From the NCBI GenBank assembly GCA_910592205.1, contig CAJVPJ010001024.1, positions 1 to 13,188 on the forward strand: a DNA stretch of 13,188 nt. Direction: 5' to 3'. The notes under the pieces are model-generated. The model ran no database searches. It was not told the DNA's origin and saw nothing but the letters and a program-made list of their open reading frames with translations. Positions 1-9,131 of this stretch are shown here, piece by piece; the first letter of the stretch is position 1; each line of letters starts with the position of its first letter. The stretch is from Paraglomus occultum (lineage: Eukaryota; Glomeromycota; Glomeromycetes; Paraglomerales; Paraglomeraceae). The translations under genes were made by a program, and so were the position numbers.

Positions 1-92
1 CAGCACAAGCACAGGTTTGTAAAACGTCGAGTTAATATTTTGAAGTTGACTAGACGCGTATTTATCACTTTTGTAGTTTGCAATAACGGTGA

Positions 93-405
93 TGTCGTAG
101 GCTTGGTTCGAATTTTATGGTAAGTATTAACGAATAAGTATTATCTATCAGCGGCGAGTATTATACTATTTTACGCCATGCGGCAGTTTACGTTGTCATG
201 CGGGTGAGTGTTTCCCCATGCGGCAGTTCCCGTTGCCATGAACTGTTATTAATCGGTTTGTGTAGGTCGGTTTTGGATTAACATGGTGAGTATTAACAAT
301 TATTATCTCTGTAAGCGGCGAGTATTACACTATTTTACGCCATGCGGGTGAGTGTTTTCCCATGCGGCAGTTTCCGTTGCCATGAACTAACTAATCAATT
401 TGTAG
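93..405. repeat. Tandem repeat of about 166 bases made of splice-donor-like words
   Basis: Two imperfect tandem units are visible; their matching ATGG words lie at 117 and 283, a period of 166 bases. Each unit holds the same series: a GGTRAGTATT word (119, 285), a GGCGAGTATT word (153, 317) and a GGTGAGTGTT word (203, 347). A 24-base word beginning CATGCGGCAGTT and ending CATG occurs three times (177-200, 217-240, 361-384). Each unit ends in a TTTGTAG or TGTGTAG acceptor-like end (265, 405), the second preceded by ACTAAC, a good branch-point match. The units could therefore be read as introns 120-265 and 286-405 around a 20-base exon at 266-285. No protein frame supports this, so I call only the repeat. 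Confidence 0.75.
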
Positions 406-1470
406 ACAATTATCGACGTCAGAAGAGTAGCTAGTAGTTAGTTAAATTAATGTCATTTACATGTATGTGTGTGTGAATAAATTAAATAAATGGTGTCAAT
501 TATTCTCCAGAGTTAATTGTTTTATGGTATGCGCGTAATGGATCAAGTCCACTCTGTGTATTACACTATTAGCATATTGCATAAATATACTCTTCGTTTC
601 TCAGTCCCGAACTATCAAATGAATATTACTTTAGTTAATGTTTGCCTCAAAGGTAAATAAATAATGTCTGTGTCTTTATCAAAAACTCTTAACCAGTTCA
701 TGTATATGCCAGTTTGAATTTATGTCCATTGGAACGGACAAATATACACTTCATAATATATGTAAATTGAATCGAGTAACAAGTCTAATCGACTGATTTT
801 TATTCCCGCCTAGCCGTAAAACGGCGATTTACACACTCCTAATGCCATCAATATAATACAACTATTACTATCCGATCAAAATAGATTCTACAACTAATAC
901 TTTTAGCCTGAGAAATACGGTAATTATTGAGCTGGTAAGCGGGAATGACAGGCTTGGCTTTTTATACAGAAATGGTTGACTTTAAGTTGTCATCTCTATC
1001 ATATATCATTATTCCTGTTACAAATACCAAAACTCGTGGTATGTCAAGTTATAGGTAACATAACCTGGTGCACAACAACAGTTTTTTCCCGATATTTAGT
1101 TACATAGAACGTAAACGTGCTTAAATTCTCACTTACAGTACAATGGTGTATGAAAAATAAAATTATCAGTTTAGGACACTTACAGTAATTTTTCTAACTA
1201 GTAGCTTGCCCGTGAGCCCCGTGGCAAATAACGTACGATATTAAATTTGTGGTTACTGTAATTACTATTCGAAGAAGATGTAATAGTATTCTGCAAGCTG
1301 GTATAGTTTGATATGCGCCATCGTCACCACAGAAACTATTATAACAGAAATACATTAACTGCAAATATCTGCTGTCGTGAACCATGCCATTTATTTTACC
1401 ATTACTATGTTTGTAATTGTGCAATGTAACACAATTAAACGTTAACTTGAGAGATTCACACTCGAAAACT
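406..1470. other. Stretch without a recognisable gene
   Basis: This AT-rich stretch lies between the tandem repeat and copy A. I see no supported coding region. The open frame on the minus strand at 1194-1424 has no recognisable motif and looks like chance. A short GCCGT/ACGGC inverted repeat lies near 813-825. The promoter of copy A should fall in the last few hundred bases, but no clear TATA box or operator stands out. Confidence 0.6.
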
Positions 1471-4001
1471 ATGTCGTTAGCTGTAGCGGTTGTTAATAAT
1501 CCAGCAATCGAGAGCTTGATTCAAGCCTCCTTAGAAAGCAAAAATGAAGACTTAAGACTTGAGTGGATTCCATACGACGAAATCAGCGATATAGAGTCAA
1601 CCCAAATTGACAAAGCCTTCTACGCTAGTCGCAAGCAAAAACATTGTAGTGATAGAGTTGATGAGAAGATAATGTTGCTAATACTTGGAAATAGCAAAGA
1701 ATACACATCGACACATGTGAGTGAATTTGCTAGAATATACTCACTTCCGACACCCGAACACGAGAATATTGACAGGCAGTTCAGAAGATATTCTAAATGG
1801 CTTGTGTGGCGCAATGCACTCGTAAGAGGATTTACCGAATATAACGACAACTATTACTTGGTTGCTGATAGACCGTTTTACTACTATTACTCTCGATATG
1901 GATTCTGCACTGCATGTGGACTACTCCGTGCATTTGCGGGCATAGATAATTATCCGATGAATGGACTAGCAACAATAAGCAACTCGATGAGTTTATTAAG
2001 AAAACACAATTACAAACAAACTCACCAAATCATGCGTATTTAGAATGGATTCCATTTGATTGCATTAACGTTAAGGAGGATGGTGGGGAATTTAATTTAT
2101 ATTTGTATGGTCTACCTACTCGTGTAGACGTTAAATTGATCCCACTCGAAATAACAGACGAGACATCTGATTTATATTATACCGAGGTAAATTATTTACT
2201 TATGCGTTATGTTTGTTGACTAGTTTAAATAATCATTGACTTGTTATGTATTATTATTTCCACTAGTTGTGTGATAAGAACCCAGATATTCTTATCACGA
2301 ATGTTTGGGTCACCATCGGATTTACATATGATGCAAGCGAACGAAATTATTATCTAATAAAACAACATGATGAAAGTGGATTATGTCTGGCGTGTACATA
2401 TCACTTAGAACCTAAGATTAATGCATTCTGTTGTTGGTGTAAAGCGCCGCAACCTCTTGATTGGACGACCGGTAACAAGTCTTTGGACTCATTCATTATG
2501 GAGTCGTGGAAGAATGTGAATATCCCACATGACGCTTATATACATCTCTATTGTCAAACATACAAGAGGTAGAGTCATTACGCCATGGATGCACACATGT
2601 AGCAAATTGGTTAGAGCCGACAGAATGCTCAGTCGTTTGATTTTTATCAGGTAAAATATTTTTCGTGTATAAGCGACGTAAATAGTATTGGTGATTTTGC
2701 GTCTCGTGCGTAATGTAACAACCTTATTTGTGCATTCAAATAGCTGATTGAAGATTATCCAGAGCTATTAACACCTGATAATATTTGGATAATTGGAATC
2801 ACTCAGAAGCCATCTACGCGGGAATATCATTTAGTTTTCTATTACGAGGTACATGTAATATTGGACAGGTTTATACAACGAAACGAGTTTATCAAATACG
2901 TGCAGTATAGCGACTTTAACGAGATCAAGGAGATCGGATCTGGTGGCTACGGGACAGTTTATACTGCCAGATATGAAGAAGTGGGGTATGTCGCAAAAAC
3001 AGTTCTACTTAAACGGTTCAAAAGTTTTAATGAAGAACCGGAATTATTTATTTCCGAGGTAAGAATTGATGTTAGGTACGGTACTGATACTAATTAAATC
3101 GATTTTAATTAATTAAGTTGTGTTTACCAGCTCAGAATCATGGCCAAATGTTCGTCTGGTTTATTCCTTCACCTTTATGGAATCACACAAGACCCTGAAA
3201 CAAAAGAATACATTATTGTTATGGAACATGCGAGCAAGGGTAGTCTTATGTCGTATTTGGATCAAAATATTAACAAACTGACGTGGATAGATAAACTACG
3301 GCATTTATTGAATATTGCAAATCATTTGGATACTATTCATTGTATGGGATTATTGCACCGTGATCTTCATGGCGGAAACATAGTTATGCGTGATGACGAC
3401 TCACTTGGATTACAATCAATAATATGCGATCTTGGTCAATTAATTCACGTGATTCAACCATCCAAGGCTTTTTACCCCCGAAGTCTTTCATACTCAAAAT
3501 TTTACTCAGAAATCAGACGTGTATTCTTTTGGTATTATTATGTATTTGATTGCTACTGGTGAAGCACCGTTCAGAGATAGGCAGTTCGATAGAAGTTTAG
3601 CATGCGATATTATGGGCGGACTACGGCCATCGATGCCTGATTACACGCCAGAAGAATACAAGAAACTTGCTGAGCTGTGTTGTGATGCTGATCCTGATAA
3701 GCGTCCAGATGCAAAGACACTTTACGAAGATATTTACAATCTTTTTGTTGAGATTGAGAAGGACACCTCTGTCAACAACCCATGGAACGCCATTTATCAT
3801 AATGACGTAAAACCCTTATCACGTCTGGAGAAGGAGAGCAAATATTCGAGTACACTCTTACCTGTTGGAGATCTGCCTAAGCCGAGAAACAGTTACAATG
3901 TTTCCATGTCAACAGATTTCAGCTTGCCAAGTACAGACATAGGATTAGGAGGTTATGAAGACAATAGAAGTAGGATATGCAATATTATTATCGAAATTTA
4001 G
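1471..4001 (+). pseudogene. Copy A: broken leader-module kinase gene, four exons
   Basis: This is a paralogue of the intact gene at 9132-11490. Exons by comparison are 1471-2186, 2267-2650, 2744-3058 and 3131-4001; the introns (80, 93 and 72 bases) are GT-AG and phase 0. The start at 1471 is preferred over the in-frame ATG at 1417 because it matches the copy B start. Exon 1 encodes LEWIPY and the start of a zinc ribbon. Exon 2 encodes a CxxC-x11-CxxC ribbon followed by DWTTGN. Exon 3 encodes GSGGYGTVY and the ATP-binding lysine (3011-3013). Exon 4 encodes HRDLHGGN (aspartate 3362-3364), a DLG motif (3428-3436), PEVF and SDVYSFG. Compared with copy B, exon 1 lacks 16 bases near 1927 and has a TAA at 1947-1949. 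Exon 2 lacks about 13 bases near 2490 and 47 near 2625. Exon 4 lacks about 29 bases in the activation segment near 3430-3485. The C-terminal tail is about 65 residues longer than in copy B. Sequencing error is an unlikely cause of deletions this long. Confidence 0.85.
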
Positions 4002-5826
4002 TGACTCAAATTTTGAATGAGTTTATCCGATGGTTAATTACAGTGTTTCTATTCTTATATATCTCATGGCTAGTAGTCAATACACGTCGATTAATAAAAA
4101 ACTTTGATGGGTTTATAGAATTTAAAAATTGATGCAGCTATAGCATTAGTTTTTTGAAATTGATTCAATAGTCATGTTGGCGCGCCTAATACTTTAATCG
4201 TCAACACTGGTTTATTTGCGTCTGATCGTTAATTACATATTCCGCGGACTGGCGAAATTTGCAATAACAGCTGTTATCGGCCTATGGAGTGTAAGATTTA
4301 TTGGAAGTCTCCTACGCGTGTACCTCGTAAAGAATGTGGTAAGTTGATGTTCTCTGTGTTTCGTGCATGTAGAGATTATTCTGGAAAGTATCGGTTTACA
4401 GATTATTATCAACGAGAAAAAGTAGCAAAAATCTCCCAGAACATATCTGAAACTAACACCGCAGCAAGGGTAAGTTATAGTTTTGAATAATTACTGTGAA
4501 GTGGCTCACAATGTAGACAAAAATTGTCCTAAAAAACATATAACCGTCCGAGGATTTTTTTTTCCTTTGTTTTATTTACATTGCACACACAAATGTCTCT
4601 CTTCCGTATCCGGAAAAGTATATTATCGGATAAGTTACGAAAAGGTTTGGGGTTTTTCGAAGATGCGTCCTAATTATATTGGACAGATTAATTTTGATCT
4701 TAAATATATGCTACAGAAGTAATCACCTACAGAAGGAAATATAATATTTCGAAGTGCATTCCATACATTTTAAAAGTATATAAAATGTCAAGCTCTGATA
4801 AAGAATATTATACAGCTAATAAAAAATTAAATTTTATGTGTTAGAGACTCAAAGCTTTATTCCCTCACTTTTAGTTTATTATTAATTCTATTTTATTATG
4901 GCCCGAAATAGAATCCATAGTCTTAATTCAGCAGATGTATACCAAAAGTATTCCATCTTAGTAAAAAATGTTTGCAAATTGAAATTAGCGTAAACGAGCA
5001 GGTAGCGGAAAAGAGAATGGCAATACATTCTAAAATTATGAACAAGATACGTAAGCTATTTTGTAATGCTGCTTAGCATCACTGAGCGATTTTTAATTTA
5101 AACACATTTACTATATATTTGTAGAAAAGATAATGCAGTATATTTGCAAAGCAAAGGCACTAACTTGCCCTTTTAATAGGGAAAATGATAGCGATAACCA
5201 CAATTAATGTTTAAATGTCTTGTTTCTAGAACTATTATAAAGAATACCGGAAACTAAGGACTACAAACTTTGAATGTCTGAACAGACTCAAGTTTAGCTG
5301 TATTGCAATAAAACCGATTTTGAGCATGTTTTATATGCGTGTACATGGTCGATAAAGCCATGCCATTACTACATTCTCGATAATCTTAATTGTATTCTCT
5401 CCGTGGATAAAATTTTGTTGGATAATAGTTTTTGCTCTCAATTTTTTTATACAAAGTTACAAATTTATTGCTTGGCTTCTAAATTCGAAGAGTTTAGAGT
5501 TATAATTATTTCTGGTTAGATAGTTTTAATACGGAATATGAAATACGAAATTTTGCTAATGATCTTTATTATATATTAGTAATATTATATCAAGATATTA
5601 ACACGTCTATGTATATATTTGGTCTGATAATATTTGCGAATCATAGCACAATTTTGGTGTTTTCAAATTTTGAATATACTGTTAACTGGTTTCGAGCATA
5701 TTTGTATTAAATTCTGTAACATTTTGAATTCTAGTAAGTTGATAATCGGTTCTCAGTTATCTATTATACTGTTGGGTTATAGATTATGAAAAATATTCTT
5801 TCAATTCGATGTTACAGGTAGAAACA
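4002..5826. other. Intergenic stretch; two short unrecognised frames
   Basis: No gene can be supported here. Open frames of 68 and 79 codons occur on the plus strand at 4284-4490 and 4483-4722. Neither shows a domain or motif I recognise. The first is somewhat less AT-rich than its surroundings and ends in a good donor-like GTAAGT near 4469, so a decayed exon is possible. No acceptor downstream continues a coding frame. The rest, 4723-5826, is strongly AT-rich with many stops in all frames. Confidence 0.4.
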
Positions 5827-6030
5827 AGGCTCATATGCGAGCCTGCAGGCTGACGCCACAGGCCAACTCTTTGCAATGACGACGCATACTCGTCGTTACT
5901 TGATCGATAATGCTTTTTTTTGTTAACTCCGCTAAAATTGATGTCTAAAAAGCGACTAAATCGAGCTAAATCCACTAAAACCGGCTGAGTAGTCTAACCT
6001 AACTAAGCAGTCATAACATAATTATGTTAT
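5827..6030. repeat. Cluster of inverted repeats with a periodic CTAAA motif
   Basis: Several perfect inverted repeats are packed into 200 bases. AGGCTC and GAGCCT (5827-5832 and 5839-5844) flank a six-base loop. They overlap the 12-base palindrome AGCCTGCAGGCT (5840-5851). ACGACG and CGTCGT (5879-5884 and 5891-5896) form another stem. CTAAA then occurs five times at 5932, 5945, 5956, 5966 and 5975, spaced 9-13 bases. An 18-base perfect palindrome, ATAACATAATTATGTTAT, ends the patch at 6013-6030. The first part is clearly richer in GC than the DNA around it. It may be a short foldback element; no terminal repeats or target duplication were identified. It abuts the kinase relic starting at 6042. 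Confidence 0.6.
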
Positions 6031-6041
6031 AGCCACTGGAG

Positions 6042-6440
6042 ATGAAAAGCTGCATGATTGTAATGCAATATGCTGATGGCAATGATCTTTTGTCTTGTTT
6101 GAATCGAAATATTCATAGAAGATACCTTTGGAAGAGATTGCAATCTTCACTACAAGAACATAATGTCTATGAACGGAATATTATGATTATGATATCTTCA
6201 ATCACAGCAATCTTTATCATTTACATTCACAGGCATCAGATCAAAATTAAACATTAAAGTTATCACACCTTTTAGCCACCAGAAATTTTCAATGTTGGTT
6301 GCAATTGGATAGCGGCACGCGATACTGGGGGGGTATCATGCCAGAATCAGCACCAGATACAGATGCATATAAGAAACTGTGGCGATGACGATCCTAACAA
6401 TCGTCCCGAGGAAGCATGGGGCACTTCACTCATACTAATA
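6042..6440 (+). pseudogene. Copy C: relic of a kinase domain, C-lobe side
   Basis: Fragments of the same kinase family lie in order but in different frames. Bases 6042-6155 encode a stretch with M-I-V-M-Q-Y-A-D-G-N-D-L-L followed by L-N-R-N-I. It aligns with the hinge and following helix of copy B (I-I-V-M-R-F then N-L-L-S-Y-L-S-R-N-V). Bases 6184-6240 hold a weak match to the helix before the catalytic loop. Bases 6276-6296 encode PPEIFNV, the APE motif region. Bases 6332-6379 encode GIMPESAPDTDAYKKL. From 6378 in another frame comes CGDDDPNNRPEEAW, matching the G-L-R-P..M-P-D-S-V-P to D-V-N-P-D-K-R-P block of copy B. No HRD or DFG motif can be recognised and stops interrupt every frame. This is a long-dead paralogue. 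The N-lobe is missing or beyond recognition. Confidence 0.75.
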
Positions 6441-7498
6441 ACCTTATCAAGAAAAAGATGAGCCTGACGCTTATATATAGAATACATAATATTACACACG
6501 TCGAATGAGAAATTGTTATAATTTGAATTATCAATTTGTTGTCATGAGCAATTTTGTGACTCAAAATCTTGGATGTCATACAAAACACGTAGTTTATTTT
6601 ATACGGTAGAAACTTATTAACATATTTTTAACTTACCGCAACCCTCTACGTATAATATAATGGTCGTTCAATGTATACATGAAACTTATTGTACGTGGTT
6701 ATTGAGTCACAACAGTTTAACTCTCTGTCGGCGTTCTGAAGCCAGATACGTTCTAAGAATAAACCAGACACTTTTACTATCATTCTTTGATTCATGTTTT
6801 CTAATACACAGTACGTGAGATTATAATGTCGCCTGTCATAGAGTCATTGTTATTTCCTGGTCCAGATGTGAGGTAGGCTAAGATATTGATATTTACACCA
6901 TTTGTATAAAAATTTATTCACTATTCAGTAAACGGCTTAGGCTCAACATATCGACACGAATGTCTGCCACTATTTGCTATCGTCCTCGACATTATCTTTC
7001 AAGCTCGACACCCCGTTTTTGAATATGATTCTTTTCTACTGTATCCAGTTTGTTGAATAGAGTTTTTTTTGAATAACATTAAAAGTAAGAGTAGTGCTAA
7101 TATTTCTTCAATAAATCTCTATCTTATATGTTCCATACGATTTCCCTGTCGAAAATTATAGTACTACTGTCTTTAACTCGGATTGTTATCTAAGCTAAAA
7201 TGGCTTTATTGTAAACATGTACTTTCAGTACAAGTTATTTATGTTTAAGGTTTGATGTTTTAGCGCGCCTAATGGCACAATGATTTATCAAGTTAGAAAG
7301 TATTCATGGAATCAAATAAAGATGATAGTGTATGAAGGCGAAGAGTTGCCCATTAGGTGGCACTTAACTGTCTAGAGACTGTTTACAGTATATCTTCTGC
7401 AGCAAGACATTGATAATGTTGTTGTCAGATTAAGTCACCATTATGGATTAATACGATTAAATAAGGGATCTAAAAAGACTTGAGGATGCTTCTCGAAA

Positions 7499-7534
7499 CA
7501 CAGATATTATCACAGATATTATCACAGATATTAA
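7499..7534. repeat. Three tandem copies of a 12-base unit
   Basis: CACAGATATTAT is repeated head to tail three times at 7499-7510, 7511-7522 and 7523-7534, with only the last base differing in the third copy. It lies in non-coding AT-rich DNA and is an ordinary minisatellite-like repeat, potentially variable in length between isolates. Confidence 0.85.
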
Positions 7535-8513
7535 TAGTATAGTTCAACTCAACAACGTTGTCTTGTTCACGATATATTTACAGAATAACGGCGCGTTTAT
7601 ATAGTAATAAATTTTCGTAGCTACAGATATGTATAATATTCTTAACCGCTTATTATTTTATCTTTTTGCGTAAATTGTCACGTTTGAGCAGAGTAATAAA
7701 TTGAATAATGAGTGTGAAAAATTATATGCCGAGTTAGCATGACATTGCGCAAAAAGATATTCGTGTATTGCTGTAATATGAATAACACTTTCAAATCCAA
7801 GATTATGGTAAGCAGATTCATTTCTTCATTTCTTTTCGACAAGAATTGGGTTAATGATTGGAAATGCGTGCGTGAAATGTAGTAATATACTAAACGCAAA
7901 TTGAATAATATAACAAGTAAATCTATATTTGCAGGATTGTTGTTTCAAAGCATAATTTTATTACATGACAGTAATGATTATTATAGCTTTATACTGTTAA
8001 TTGACGTGTCCTCACGGAATGATACAAATGGAAATCTTCTTTGTTATTTTTTATGTAAATAAGAGAGCAGTAGAACAATAAAACCTATCTCGCTATGGAG
8101 ACAGTTAAATTCATGTCCAGGATACAAAATAAATGTTTATTGTTTAGAAAGTTTCTATTTTGAAGCTTTTGATCAACCAATTTACACGATAGCGTTCAGC
8201 TACGAAGGGTTGATTACAACAGATAGATTTTACGTTCGCTATTTGCCGGATAAACGATTGACCTGTATTGACTATGAGGTTTAAGGTACCATCTTCATCA
8301 GCTGATGCATGTTTAAGTCTGTCTACAGTTCTCATGTGGTCTGCTATATACTGATACTTGGAGGAAAGACGGATGGTGGGTAGATGGATAGTCCGAGGTG
8401 TTTCACCTTTGTTTGAGGAAATTAAAAATTTGTTAAATTGCGCATTTTGTTTACTATCTTTAAAGAAGTGATTATAGCGCGATTATGTTTCGTATTTGTT
8501 TACAGTCAGACGC

Positions 8514-8586
8514 ATTACGTGTTTGCCATTGTCTATCTCTCAGAAGAGGACGTTTTGTTTACTGTATGACAACACGTAATCGTGTT
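8514..8586. repeat. Inverted repeat pair with nested palindrome
   Basis: ATTACGTGTT at 8514-8523 has its exact reverse complement AACACGTAAT at 8571-8580. The right arm also pairs with the sequence next to it, as AACACG and CGTGTT flank TAAT (8571-8586). Either a foldback of about 67 bases or a small local hairpin could form. No gene is associated with it. Confidence 0.5.
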
Positions 8587-8996
8587 GCAAGTCATTTTTA
8601 TTTATCAGCAAGCAGTAAAAACGTATGAATCCAAAACTTGAATACAAACACTGCCCCTCGAACGAAAAATGTCTATCAATCCAACTATCCGCCGTCCCTT
8701 CCTCTCCACGCTTTCTCTCGTCCTGCTTTTTTGTTTACACTTGTATATACAGTAGGTCACCGAGAACTGTAGGCGGGTTTCAAATATGCATTAGGTGGAT
8801 AATCTCCCCTTAAATATGACCAACTCCATACCACCTCCTAACAGCAAGCATGCAAGTATTTATCGTTATTGGGCAATAGTCATCGCTCTCACCATATCAA
8901 GAAAGGCAGGTGTTTTATCAAAATTGATTATATGAGCATTTTAATAAAGTCTGCAACAAGACAAATGTGTTTCCGGTAATTTGATTGGCTCTTTGG

Positions 8997-9014
8997 AGCA
9001 CTTTTTAAAGTGCT
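8997..9014. repeat. Eight-base-pair hairpin upstream of copy B
   Basis: AGCACTTT and AAAGTGCT form a perfect inverted repeat around a two-base centre (TT). It lies about 120 bases before the start codon of the intact gene. It could be a symmetric protein-binding site or chance; the sequence alone does not decide. Confidence 0.4.
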
Positions 9015-9059
9015 TTCTGCTGTGTTGGCAATACTGTCCTGTCTTACTTGCAATTTTTG

Positions 9060-9131
9060 AAGAATTAATTAAATATTAACGTAACGAAAAAATCTTTTAA
9101 GTGGTACAAACACAATACCTTCATCTAGACA
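9060..9131 (+). promoter_or_regulatory. Possible proximal promoter and leader of copy B
   Basis: AT-rich DNA including TTAATTAAATATT near 9064-9077 precedes the start codon by about 55-70 bases and could serve as a TATA-like element. The start context, ACA before ATG, has the favourable A at -3. The assignment rests on position and composition only. Confidence 0.25.

Larger units (their letters stand above)
6441..9131. other. Long intergenic stretch with only small repeats
   Basis: About 2.7 kb without a supportable gene. An open frame on the minus strand runs stop to stop from roughly 8484 to 8144 (about 114 codons, first ATG at 8335). It has no motif I recognise, and frames of this length are expected by chance at this base composition. 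A short ATG frame at 6826 with a GTAGGC after it resembles the start of the kinase copies only weakly. A pyrimidine-rich patch lies near 8650-8730. Small repeats in this stretch are listed separately. Confidence 0.55.

Noticed and set aside
101-119. GGTTCGAATTT resembling a tRNA T-arm
   Set aside because: No acceptor, D or anticodon stem can be built around it; it belongs to the tandem repeat.
1194-1424. Open frame of 76 codons on the minus strand
   Set aside because: No recognisable motif, no partner exon, low-complexity AT-driven composition, and it abuts the start of copy A. Treated as chance.
1417-1470. Earlier in-frame ATG as start of copy A
   Set aside because: The extra 18 residues have no counterpart in copy B, whose start aligns with the ATG at 1471.
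5784-5975. Minus-strand frame of 63 codons
   Set aside because: It is produced by the inverted-repeat and CTAAA-repeat patch and shows no protein motif.
6826-6876. Short ATG frame resembling the start of the kinase copies
   Set aside because: Only a few residues (M-S, I-E-S-L) agree and no following homology is found.
4180-7273. Shared word GCGCGCCTAAT at 4180-4190 and 7263-7273 as possible element ends
   Set aside because: Many repeated 11-base words are expected by chance in a window this size, and no similarity extends beyond the word.
8144-8484. Open frame on the minus strand of about 114 codons stop to stop
   Set aside because: No family recognised, no good start or splice context. 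A rough estimate at this base composition gives about a one-in-two chance of one such frame in the window.
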